From JBDRDI01 sp043820875 (GTDB lineage Bacteria; Patescibacteriota; Patescibacteriia; Patescibacteriales; UBA12075): a stretch of DNA of 45,077 nucleotides. The first letter of the stretch is position 1, and the number at the start of each line of letters is the position of its first letter. The DNA is taken from NCBI GenBank assembly GCA_043820875.1, contig JBDRDI010000004.1, positions 1 to 45,077 on the forward strand, read 5' to 3'. Positions 25,647-32,800 of the stretch are shown here, in pieces. The translations under genes were made by a program, and so were the position numbers. A model generated the notes under the pieces. It did not search any database and was not told the origin of the DNA. It saw nothing but the letters and a program-made list of their open reading frames with translations.

Positions 25647-25687
25647 GGGGACGCGTTTGGAAACAAACGTTGCCCCCTTTTTATTTT
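25647..25687 (+). terminator. Intrinsic terminator of the gene at 24269
   Basis: GGGG (25647-25650) pairs with CCCC (25673-25676). The inner stem CGTTTG (25654-25659)/CAAACG (25664-25669) has a GAAA tetraloop, with a 3x3 internal loop between the stems. A T-rich tract (25678-25687) follows. Confidence 0.85.
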
Positions 25688-25696
25688 TAAGAAACT

Positions 25697-25787
25697 ATTC
25701 AATTATCAATGATTGGTGTATAATAGTTAATAGATATCCCCAAAGTGTAATGGGGTTTTATTATTAACTTTTGGGCGCGTGAGCCCA
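25697..25787 (+). promoter_or_regulatory. Promoter and structured leader of the HU gene
   Basis: A TATAAT at 25719-25724 with a weak ATTCAA 16 bases upstream is the probable promoter. The leader then holds two hairpins: CCCC (25738-25741)/GGGG (25752-25755) followed by TTTTA, and TGGGC (25772-25776)/GCCCA (25783-25787) just before the ATG at 25799. These could tune HU expression. Confidence 0.4.
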
Positions 25788-25798
25788 CAAAAATTATT

Positions 25799-26080
25799 AT
25801 GGCGAAAATGACAAAATCGCAATTACTGGCCAAGCTGTCAGACGGCACTGGCGTAAGCAAAAAAAACGTGGGAGATGTTTTGGATCTTTTAGCCAAGACA
25901 GCCTATAGTGAAGTAAAAAAAGGAGGAGAATTTGTTGTTCCGGGTTTTGGAAAATTAATCAAAGCCAGAAGGAAAGAAAGAATGGGTAGAAATCCTGCGA
26001 CAGGCGCGACAATAAAAATTCCGGCCAAAACAGTGGTAAAATTCAGATTAGCCAAGGCAGCCAAGGAAGCGGTGCTGTAA
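25799..26080 (+). CDS. hup: HU family DNA-binding protein
   Basis: 93-residue histone-like protein that dimerises and bends DNA. The N-terminal helices (MTKSQLLAKLSDGTGVSKKNVGDVLDLLAKTA) and the beta-arm motif GRNPATG are intact. FVVPGFGKLIKARRKERMGRNP corresponds to the HU core, with Gly where many members have a different residue before the FGxF-type turn. Normal length. It is transcribed toward the HTH gene at 26141, with a 36-nt perfect palindrome between them serving both. Confidence 0.93.
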   Translation: MAKMTKSQLLAKLSDGTGVSKKNVGDVLDLLAKTAYSEVKKGGEFVVPGFGKLIKARRKERMGRNPATGATIKIPAKTVVKFRLAKAAKEAVL

Positions 26081-26103
26081 AATAAATTTATCTTAAATAA
26101 TAG

Positions 26104-26139
26104 ACATGTAGGGGCGTATTGCAATACGCCCCTACATGT
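26104..26139. terminator. Bidirectional terminator, 36-nt perfect palindrome
   Basis: ACATGTAGGGGCGTATTG and its exact reverse complement meet at 26121/26122. An A-rich left side and TTTTATTTTTT right side make it work in both orientations between the convergent HU and HTH genes. The GGGGCGTATTGCAATACGCCCC core is a type of palindrome I recognise as recurring in unrelated environmental genomes. Confidence 0.8.
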
Positions 26140-26140
26140 T

Positions 26141-26521
26141 TTATTTTTTCCATTTCTTAACGTATTGACCTAGACCGAATTGAATTAATTTGTTTTTTAG
26201 TTTGGCGGCTGTGTGAAGATGCAATATAACGGAAGTAAGATCAAGAAAATATCGGTTATTAACAATTTTATATTTAAGTTGTTTTGATTGTATGGCTCGA
26301 CGAATTGTTTTTGTGGTTACGCCTCCTATTTTTGAAGCTTCCGATACTGATAAAAGAATAGGGTTTTTTATTTCTTTTAATAATATAGAGTCGTTGTGGA
26401 TAAACTTTCTTCTCTTTCCCTTCTTTTTAAGATTGGTTAAATTACCGTTTATTTTAAATGGGTTGTGAGGGGCCGTATTTATATCTATCGGATTTTGATT
26501 GTTTATTAAATCCGCAGGCAT
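26141..26521 (-). CDS. Excisionase/MerR-like helix-turn-helix protein
   Basis: 126 residues. After a polar ~45-residue N-terminus, the core ILLSVSEASKIGGVTTKTIRRAIQSKQLKYKIVNNRYFL is a HTH_17/excisionase-type winged helix (recognition helix about TTKTIRRAIQS), followed by a basic C-terminal helix ending VKKWKK. Such proteins bind DNA as excisionases, plasmid regulators or repressors. The start ATG (26521) faces a region with two 22-bp operator-like palindromes, four 9-bp direct repeats and a degenerate third site, so autoregulation at 26529-26736 is likely. It ends at the bidirectional terminator shared with HU. Target and regulated genes are not proven. Confidence 0.75.
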   Translation of the reverse strand: MPADLINNQNPIDINTAPHNPFKINGNLTNLKKKGKRRKFIHNDSILLKEIKNPILLSVSEASKIGGVTTKTIRRAIQSKQLKYKIVNNRYFLDLTSVILHLHTAAKLKNKLIQFGLGQYVKKWKK

Positions 26522-26528
26522 ATTTGTG

Positions 26529-26560
26529 TATTTAAGTCCACAGTTTTGTAGACTTAAATA
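26529..26560. promoter_or_regulatory. Operator-like palindrome 1
   Basis: TATTTAAGTCCACA, centre GTTT, TGTAGACTTAAATA: 14-base arms with a single mismatch. Its inner 22 bases (26534-26555) match operator 2 except that the four-base centre is reversed (GTTT versus AAAC). It lies 8 bases upstream of the HTH gene start. Confidence 0.75.
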
Positions 26561-26595
26561 TTAAAAATTGCTAATATTTAAATAATGTCCACTTT

Positions 26596-26617
26596 AAGTC
26601 CACAAAACTGTAGACTT
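26596..26617. promoter_or_regulatory. Operator-like palindrome 2
   Basis: AAGTCCACA, centre AAAC, TGTAGACTT. The arms are identical to those of operator 1 and the centre is its reverse complement. The spacing between the centres of the two sites is 62 bases, about six helical turns, which would allow looping between bound proteins. Confidence 0.75.
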
Positions 26618-26634
26618 ATCTTCTTAAAATTAAG

Positions 26635-26674
26635 TATATACTATAAATATATACTATATATACTGTATATACTA
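26635..26674. repeat. Four 9-bp iteron-like direct repeats in AT-rich DNA
   Basis: TATATACTA at 26635-26643, 26648-26656, 26657-26665 (last base G) and 26666-26674. They sit in an almost pure A/T stretch, reminiscent of iterons or a DNA-unwinding element, or of overlapping -10 elements. Confidence 0.6.
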
Positions 26675-26712
26675 TAGACTCTATAACATATTTTATAATT
26701 TATCAACAGTTT

Positions 26713-26736
26713 TAGTCTAGAGAAACATGGACTTAA
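26713..26736. promoter_or_regulatory. Degenerate third operator-like site
   Basis: TAGTCTAGAG, centre AAAC, ATGGACTTAA: it keeps the AGTC and GGACTTAA half-site words and the AAAC centre of operator 2 but with imperfect arms. Confidence 0.35.
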
Positions 26737-26800
26737 GTACGGATTTGTCTTTACATATTTACATAAAAAAAATTTGGAGTCAAGGCGCAGTTGTCATTTT

Positions 26801-26890
26801 ATGATAACAAATAAAAAAGCGCTAGTGCATGGTGGAAAATATACCATTTTCGTTTGCGTTATTATTGCTTTTGTGGTAGTATTTTATTAA
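26801..26890 (+). CDS. Possible 29-residue single-helix membrane peptide
   Basis: The frame encodes a basic N-terminus (MITNKKALVHGGK) and one hydrophobic helix (YTIFVCVIIAFVVVFY), ending in TAA. This is the profile of a small inner-membrane peptide or a toxin of a type I system. A near-perfect inverted repeat GTTGTCAT-TTT-ATGATAAC (26790-26808) overlaps the start codon and could hide it in RNA or bind a regulator. No Shine-Dalgarno, but that is normal here. It lies between the operator region and the ECF sigma gene. Too short for certainty; a chance frame remains possible. Confidence 0.4.
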   Translation: MITNKKALVHGGKYTIFVCVIIAFVVVFY

Positions 26891-27043
26891 ATATTTTATA
26901 AACAAAAACAAAAGGGCTTTTTAAGGTCTAGTTTTTTATTTATAATTACAGATAATTTATAGATAAAACATTCTTATTTAATCTTGTGTAACAATTTATC
27001 TTTTGTTTCGTATTTATATATAAAGCGGAACAAAATAAATAAA

Positions 27044-27601
27044 ATGAGCCGCGGGCAATTTAAAGATAAAATTTTATATTACCGGTTGCAACAGAAAGAC
27101 AGGGACGCTTTTATAAAGACTTACGACTTATACTTGGATAGTATATATAGATTCGTATACTTTAAAGTAAGCAATAAAGAAGAGGCCGAAGACCTTACTT
27201 CGTCTGTTTTTTTGAAAACATGGGACTATATTCAAAATAATAATATTTCAGATTATAAAACCCTGAAAGCGTTGCTATATAAAGTGGCTCGAAATCTGAT
27301 CATAGATTATTATAGAAAAAAAAACAGTCAATCAAATGTCGGTTATAATGCCGAAATCACTGAAGATATTTTAGATCAAGATCAGGATTTATACAATAAA
27401 GTAGAAACAGAGTTTGACTATAAAATAATAGAAAGAAAAATATTTGAATTAAAAGATGAATATCGCGAAGTAATTATACTTAAATATATTAACGAATTGT
27501 CAATTTCAGAAATAGCAGAGGTTATTGGCAAGTCAAATGGAAATGTTCGCGTGCTGATTTACAGAGCAACGAACGCTTTGAAAAAAATAGCTGATAAATA
27601 A
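27044..27601 (+). CDS. ECF-family RNA polymerase sigma factor
   Basis: 185 residues from the ATG at 27044; an in-frame upstream GTG would add 20 non-conserved residues. Region 2 (DAFIKTYDLYLDSIYRFVYFKVSNKEEAEDLTSSVFLKTWDYI, with the core-binding and -10-recognition helices) and region 4 (LKDEYREVIILKYINELSISEIAEVIGKSNGNVRVLIYRATNALKKI, helix-turn-helix) are complete. Region 3 is absent, as in ECF factors. It directs RNA polymerase to a specific regulon, probably envelope stress. The next gene, 1 base after the stop codon, encodes a membrane protein in the position of an anti-sigma factor. Confidence 0.92.
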   Translation: MSRGQFKDKILYYRLQQKDRDAFIKTYDLYLDSIYRFVYFKVSNKEEAEDLTSSVFLKTWDYIQNNNISDYKTLKALLYKVARNLIIDYYRKKNSQSNVGYNAEITEDILDQDQDLYNKVETEFDYKIIERKIFELKDEYREVIILKYINELSISEIAEVIGKSNGNVRVLIYRATNALKKIADK

Positions 27602-27602
27602 T

Positions 27603-28526
27603 ATGGTGGAAGAGAAAAAAATGCTTGAACAATTAAATAGTTTGAAAGAAATATCCCCTTCTGTAAAATGGAAAGAAGATAACAGGGGTCTTTTAATGAA
27701 CCAAATTTATCAATCGCAAACGCCTGTTGAAGCCAAGAGCTTTAATTGGACTTTGTTGTATTTTAAAGAATTATCCGCAAAAACTTTTAAATTTGTTTCT
27801 AGCCCGGCTTCAATAGTCTGCCTGTTGTTTTTGGCGGTTTTCGGCGGAGGAATTGCCAGCATGAAAGCGTCTGAAAACACAAAACCGGGAGATTCATTAT
27901 ATATAGCCAAAATTATCAGCGAGGAAGCACAAAGAGCTTTTGCTTTTAATGATAAAGATAAGGCGCAATTGGGCATCAAATTCGCTGGCAACAGAGTAAA
28001 AGAAATCGGGCAAGTTATGCAGGACCCCGACAATCACAAAGAAGAAAAAGTAAGTAAATTAATTAAAGATTTTAATAATGAGATGGAAAATGTAAAGAGC
28101 AGATTATCCAGAATGGACAATGTTGTCGCGCCGAAATTGGTTCAAAGTGAATTGGGAAGTAGCACTGAGGTGGCGGAAGATTTGTCAGTATTCAGCGCCA
28201 ACTTGGGGAAAGACGATAAGGGTTTGCAAATATCCGAACAAGCGCAAGAAGAAAATATTTTGTCTGTTGTTTCAGAAAATAATTTTTTGATTTCAACTTC
28301 CACTGACGCGACCTCAACTCCGGCCGTGTCTTCTGATCCGCAATCAATATTGAAGCAAGCTGAAAATTTATTGGACGAAGAAAATTATGAAGCAACTTTG
28401 AATATGTTACAGAACGTTAATGAGATAGTTAATAATTTGGCTGTTGGTGCAAACAGTGAAACAGCCAGTTCCTCACCGAGTGAAGCAGGTGGCGAAACTG
28501 AGCAAGCTAGCTCAACTGAAGAATAA
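27603..28526 (+). CDS. DUF5667-type membrane protein, probable anti-sigma factor
   Basis: 307 residues. A short cytoplasmic N-terminus (1-66) precedes one membrane helix (68-87, SPASIVCLLFLAVFGGGIAS). An extracytoplasmic KPGDSLYIAKIISEEAQRAFAFNDKDKAQLGIKFAGNRVKEI segment (94-136) is typical of DUF5667. The remainder is a charged coiled region and a Ser/Thr/Glu-rich C-terminal tail. The order sigma gene, then a single-pass membrane protein 1 base later, is that of ECF/anti-sigma pairs. The N-terminal part does not contain a recognisable zinc anti-sigma motif (HxxxCxxC), so the mode of sigma binding is unknown. The methyltransferase gene follows after 7 bases. Confidence 0.75.
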   Translation: MVEEKKMLEQLNSLKEISPSVKWKEDNRGLLMNQIYQSQTPVEAKSFNWTLLYFKELSAKTFKFVSSPASIVCLLFLAVFGGGIASMKASENTKPGDSLYIAKIISEEAQRAFAFNDKDKAQLGIKFAGNRVKEIGQVMQDPDNHKEEKVSKLIKDFNNEMENVKSRLSRMDNVVAPKLVQSELGSSTEVAEDLSVFSANLGKDDKGLQISEQAQEENILSVVSENNFLISTSTDATSTPAVSSDPQSILKQAENLLDEENYEATLNMLQNVNEIVNNLAVGANSETASSSPSEAGGETEQASSTEE

Positions 28527-28533
28527 TTGATGT

Positions 28534-29319
28534 ATGTCAAAAGTTTTTGATGAAAGATTAGTTTTGAATAGTAAAACAAAAGAAAATATTATTTATGATG
28601 AGCATCTTGTTCGCTATATATTTGCCAGCAAGTTTGTAAAAGATAAGATAGTATTGGATGTCGCGTGCGGTTCCGGATATGGAGCGCAGATCTTGGCAAA
28701 TGCTGGCGCAAAAGAAATTACAGCAATTGATGCGAGCGAGGAAGCGCTTGTTCAGGCGCGAAAAAATAATAGTAAAGAAAATATAAAATATATTTTTGGT
28801 AAAGCTGAAGATGTTAAAGAAAATGACCAAACATTTAATCTGATTGCGTCTTTTGAAACAATTGAACATTTAAAACCCGAGGATCATGATAAGTTTTTAA
28901 GCGAATTGGCCAGAGTTTTAAAATCTGACGGCCGGCTCATAATTTCTACGCCGAATAAAAAAGTATTTTTGCAAAAGAATCCGTACCACTTGAAAGAATA
29001 TTTAAAAGATGAATTTACAACGGCATTAAATAAACATTTCAAATATTGTAAGATACTTGAGCAGTTTAACGGTTTGGCCAGCTGTTTGACAACGGAAAGT
29101 GAAACATCTCAAATTATTATGCCAAATAATTTTGAGCCGTTATATTTTGTGGCAGTCTGTTCACATTCTGAGCTGGAAAAAATTAATGAGAAGAATATTT
29201 TGAGTATTAACCCAATAGCATTAAATAATATTTATAATAATTTAAAAATTATAGATAAAATATATTCGATGTTAGTTAAGATTCCCGGAGTTAAAAAGTT
29301 GTTTGAAATTATTAAATAA
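28534..29319 (+). CDS. Class I SAM-dependent methyltransferase
   Basis: 261 residues. Motif I is VLDVACGSGYGAQ at about 39-51, followed by ITAIDASEEAL (acidic binding of the SAM ribose) and ASFETIEHLKPEDH, placing it in the Methyltransf_11/25 group. N-terminal ENIIYDEHLVRYIFA resembles glycan-linked methyltransferases of surface polysaccharide loci. A C-terminal helix pair (NIYNNLKIIDKIYSMLV) ends it. It is the last gene of the sigma operon, directly before the 530-base hairpin region, whose first element can terminate this transcript. The acceptor is unknown. Confidence 0.8.
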   Translation: MSKVFDERLVLNSKTKENIIYDEHLVRYIFASKFVKDKIVLDVACGSGYGAQILANAGAKEITAIDASEEALVQARKNNSKENIKYIFGKAEDVKENDQTFNLIASFETIEHLKPEDHDKFLSELARVLKSDGRLIISTPNKKVFLQKNPYHLKEYLKDEFTTALNKHFKYCKILEQFNGLASCLTTESETSQIIMPNNFEPLYFVAVCSHSELEKINEKNILSINPIALNNIYNNLKIIDKIYSMLVKIPGVKKLFEIIK

Positions 29320-29330
29320 TAATTAGCGTA

Positions 29331-29480
29331 GAGTAGTTTGGCAATTTATCGTAAAGGAATTTCAATGTTGTTTTTTTCACGGATAATTTTTTTGTTAGGC
29401 TGGGTTTTAAAACCCAGCCTAACAAAAAAATTATCCGTGAAAAAAACATTAATTTATAAAAATTGCCAAACTATTCCGCG
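29331..29480. repeat. Nested long inverted repeat, copy 2 of the shared-core element
   Basis: The centre lies between 29408 and 29409. Arms pair perfectly for 40 bases on each side (29369-29448), then continue after a 3-base bulge (an extra GTT on the left), and again as TAGTTTGGCAATTT (29335-29348) against AAATTGCCAAACTA (29460-29473). The inner 42 bases are identical to the copy at 20322-20397, but the outer sequences are unrelated to it. It sits 11 bases after the methyltransferase stop and can end that transcript. Confidence 0.85.
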
Positions 29481-29500
29481 TTAATCGCGGATAAAAAAAA

Positions 29501-29562
29501 CTTCAATCCCGAATTCAGTATCTGATATCTGATATCCGATATCTGAAATCCGGTGAAGTAGG
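29501..29562. repeat. GATATC-type repeat cluster within an inverted repeat
   Basis: CTTCAATCCCGAATTCAG and CTGAAATCCGGTGAAG form imperfect arms around several GATATCTG/GATATCCG words. A related cluster in the opposite orientation lies at 43407-43440. Arrays of this kind recur between genes in many genomes. Confidence 0.6.
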
Positions 29563-29572
29563 TGAGACTGCA

Positions 29573-29621
29573 AAGGTCGACCTCGAAAGAGGGTTTTACC
29601 TTTAACAAAAGTAAAACGCCT
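29573..29621 (+). ncRNA. Candidate three-way-junction RNA structure (unassigned)
   Basis: AAAGG at about 29573-29577 and CCTTT near 29617-29621 can close a junction. It would contain two hairpins: CCTC-GAAA-GAGG (29581-29592 area) and GTTTTAC, 11-base loop, GTAAAAC. I do not recognise a known riboswitch. The support is base pairing in a single sequence only. Confidence 0.3.
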
Positions 29622-29640
29622 TTCTTGATTTGAATTGTTC

Positions 29641-29781
29641 ATTAAATCAACTAAGCTTTTTCCCTGCGCTTTTTGCGTAAAAGGCGCGGGACTAAATTTC
29701 CCATGCAAATTTATCCTCGAGCGGTAACGCGAATTTTTTTCGCAGAAAACGCAGGGGGAGCGGGATTCCGGTTGATTTAAT
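29641..29781. repeat. 141-base inverted-repeat element before the S-layer gene
   Basis: Terminal arms ATTAAATCAAC (29641-29651) and GTTGATTTAAT (29771-29781) are perfect inverted partners. Inner CCCTGCGCTTTTTGCG (29662-29677) pairs imperfectly with CGCAGAAAACGCAGGG (29741-29756). It may be a miniature mobile element or a large RNA structure. The right arm contains the TTGATT used as a -35 candidate for the S-layer gene. Confidence 0.55.
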
Positions 29782-29801
29782 AAATTTATTCTTTTCAGAA
29801 T
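29772..29801 (+). promoter_or_regulatory. Candidate promoter of the S-layer gene
   Basis: TTGATT (29772-29777), 18-base spacer, CAGAAT (29796-29801). The match is weak, but it is the best placed candidate for a gene expected to be highly expressed. Confidence 0.35.
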
Positions 29802-29814
29802 AAGGCAAAAAACA

Positions 29815-29835
29815 CAGTTAAATTTAATTTAACTG
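29815..29835. promoter_or_regulatory. 21-base palindrome in the S-layer gene leader
   Basis: CAGTTAAATT, centre T, AATTTAACTG: 10-base perfect arms, 15 bases before the ATG at 29851. It could be an operator or a 5' RNA hairpin that stabilises the message. Confidence 0.5.
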
Positions 29836-29850
29836 AAAAAGTAGTTATTT

Positions 29851-32800
29851 ATGAAAAAATTACGAAAAATCTTTACTGTTAGCGTAATGGCTGTAACCGT
29901 AATGTCCATGAGCATGATCGTTGCTCCTGCGGCAGAAGCGGCTCAAGCCGGAGATTTGGTAAAATTGGCCACGAATTCAGCCGTTTACTATCTTGGCGCT
30001 GACAGTAAAAAGCACGTTTTCCCTAACGAAGCTACGTATTTCACCTGGTATTCTGATTGGAGCGGTATCCAAGTTGTTTCTCAAAGCGAACTAGACGAGT
30101 TCGCGCGCGGAGGCAACGTAACAGTCAGACCGGGTACTAGATTAATTACAAGCCCTGACGAAGCTATCGTCTATGCTGTTGAAGCAGACAGCACTTTGAG
30201 GTCAATAGTGAGCGCAGAAAACGCCATTAACCTCTGGGGCGCGGACTGGGCCAAAAATGTGATTGACATTGTTCCATCATTTATGAGCAATTATGTCACT
30301 GGCAGTCCTTTGTCACTGGGTCAATACCCGGAAGGCTCTTTAATCAAGACTGCTGACAGTCCCGACGTATATTATGTTGACGCTGCTGGCTTGGCGCGCA
30401 AGTTCGCTTCCGCGGCAGCCTTCTTAGCTAACAATCTTAAATGGGATGACATTGTAACAGCCGCGGCAATACCGGCGGCCGGCACGATGATCAACAGCGA
30501 AGAAACAGCTATCAGCACAATTCAATTCGGAGCAGGCACGGGAATTGATGTGGGTGCTGGATCAGGATTAACAGTTGTCTTATCAGGCGACACCCCGTCT
30601 TCCGTAAGCATTCCTTCAGGAGGAACATTGGTTCCTTTCATGAGGATCAACTTGACAGCCGCTTCTGATGGCGATGTCACAGTTAAATCAATTAAATTAG
30701 TTCGAGTCGGCACTGGCGCGACAACTGACTTTACCGGAGGTTATTTATATGACGGTGATACCCGTCTGACCACCATTAAGTCAGTAAATAGCTCAACTCA
30801 TGAATTATCTTTTTCTGGTTTGAGTTATGTTGTTCCTGCCGGAGCGACAAAGATATTAACGGTAAGAATGAGCGGCGCGACAGGCGACAAGAGTGGCAAC
30901 CATGCATTTAGGATTGTTTCCGCATCTGATATTACCACCAATGGCGCGACAATTTCCGGCTCATTCCCAATTCAAAGCAACACAATGACTTTTTCAACGG
31001 TTGATGCCGCAACTGTCACTTTGACAGCCAGCGATGATTTGCCGGATGTAAAAGTCGGTGAACAGCAAAGCGGCATTCTTGACTTTGACATTGAGAATAA
31101 CGCTTATGAAGTTGTTAATATCTATAGCATAAAATTGAAACAAAACGGCACAGCCTCAGACGGTGATTTAAACAATTTCTCATTGGAATTGGACGGCGTC
31201 AAGGTGGTCGAAGGAGTTTCCATGGTCAGCAAGTATGTCACTTTTATGCTTGATGAACCTGTAGCTATTAAGAAGAGCAAAAAAATCACTGCTGTTGTTC
31301 GCGCTGATGTGATTACAGGTGTTACCAAAACTGTTCAATTATATTTGAACAATATTGCTGACATTGACGCTCGCGGAAGCGCATACGGCGACCATTATAG
31401 CGCGACTGTCACCAACACTTCGTTGAACACTACATACGCCGATGATGTCACAATAGACGGCGCGGCAATCAATGTTTCATTTGACGGGCCTCAAGCGGCT
31501 GATGTCAAAGATAACAATGACGACATGTTGTTGGCCAACTTCAAGATTAAGGCCGATACTGAAGATGTGGAGATCAGCACCATGAGAATTGTTGTTACCA
31601 TGGATTCATCTGATGCCGACGATATTCTTGACAACGTGGAAATGGTTGACGATGTCAATGGTGTTAGCTACTCAGTAGCTGACAACACATCGGCTTCTGT
31701 CACTCAAAACTACGATTTTGAGAATGTTTCTTTGAAGTCCGGCATTCAGTACACATTTAAGATTCGCGGCGATGTGCCTGATGCGGCAACAGTCGGCCAG
31801 TCTTACACGGCGAGCATTGACTTTGGTTCCAACTTTACAGCCACTTACGTAAATTCAGACGAAGCGGTTACCGCGGCAGATGATATTTCGTCCCAGACTT
31901 TGACCGGCAAGACAATGACGGTCGCTGAACCGACAGTAACATTTGCCAAAGTGACGACATCTGCAGCCACTTATGTTGAAAACAGTGATAAAGTGCTTTT
32001 ATACAAAGGCAAAATCACAGCGAACGGCGTAAGCGACTTGAAATTGTCAAAGGTTAACTTTACCGCCACTCTTGGAGCCGGATATCTTGATGATTATTTT
32101 GAGAGATTATATCTCTATACAGTGGCCGATGATTTAGCTGTCACACCTTTAGCGACAGTAACATCATTAGCCGATGTTACAGCCGCATCATTCTCCGGAT
32201 TTAATTTGACCATTCCGAAAGGAACGTCAAACGGCGTTGAAATCGTTGTTCGCGGAGACGTGAAGAATGATCCGACTGCCAATACAGTAAAATTGGCTTG
32301 GACCTACGGCGGAGCGACAACCACCCTCTTTACGGTAAAAGACGCGGATAATGACGCTTTGACCTACACATCTCCTTCTGATTCTCAATACACGATTTCC
32401 AGCACTGTTGGTCAAACATCAACTATCGCGGCTTTGGGAACCTACACTGTGGCTGTTGACACGGATTTTACCGGCTTAAACGCTAATCAAAATGTGTTGG
32501 CCGGAACATCCGCGCTTGTAGGCAGACTTAAGCTTACCGCCGCAAAGGAAGATGTCAAAATTGAAGACATTACCTTGATCAATCTCACAGGAGACGCTGA
32601 CGCTGATGACATTTCTGCCTTAAAGCTTTACAGCGACTCGGCCATGACCACCCTTCTTGGCTCAGCCACTTTGGATTCAAGCAGGAGAGCAACATTTGAA
32701 GACATTAATGTTGAAGTTCCGACCACTGGCATTACCTATTGGTATGTTGGCGCGGATTTAGCAGGCATTGACTATTCAGATTCCCCGGCTTCTGATTCAA

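Noticed and set aside
26635..26690. AT-rich iteron-like stretch considered as a complete plasmid or phage origin
   Set aside because: No replication initiator, integrase or partition ATPase gene is nearby; the only associated gene is the HTH protein. It is kept as a regulatory finding only.
29573..29640. Comparison of the leader structure with known riboswitches and T-box motifs
   Set aside because: None of the conserved T-box, SAM, cobalamin or preQ1 words is present, so no named riboswitch is claimed despite the neighbouring radical SAM and tgt genes in the window.
29481..29708. Open frame on the minus strand encoding an RYQISDIGYQISD-like peptide type
   Set aside because: It reads through GATATC repeats and hairpins and has no homologous domain; peptides of this type are common artefacts.
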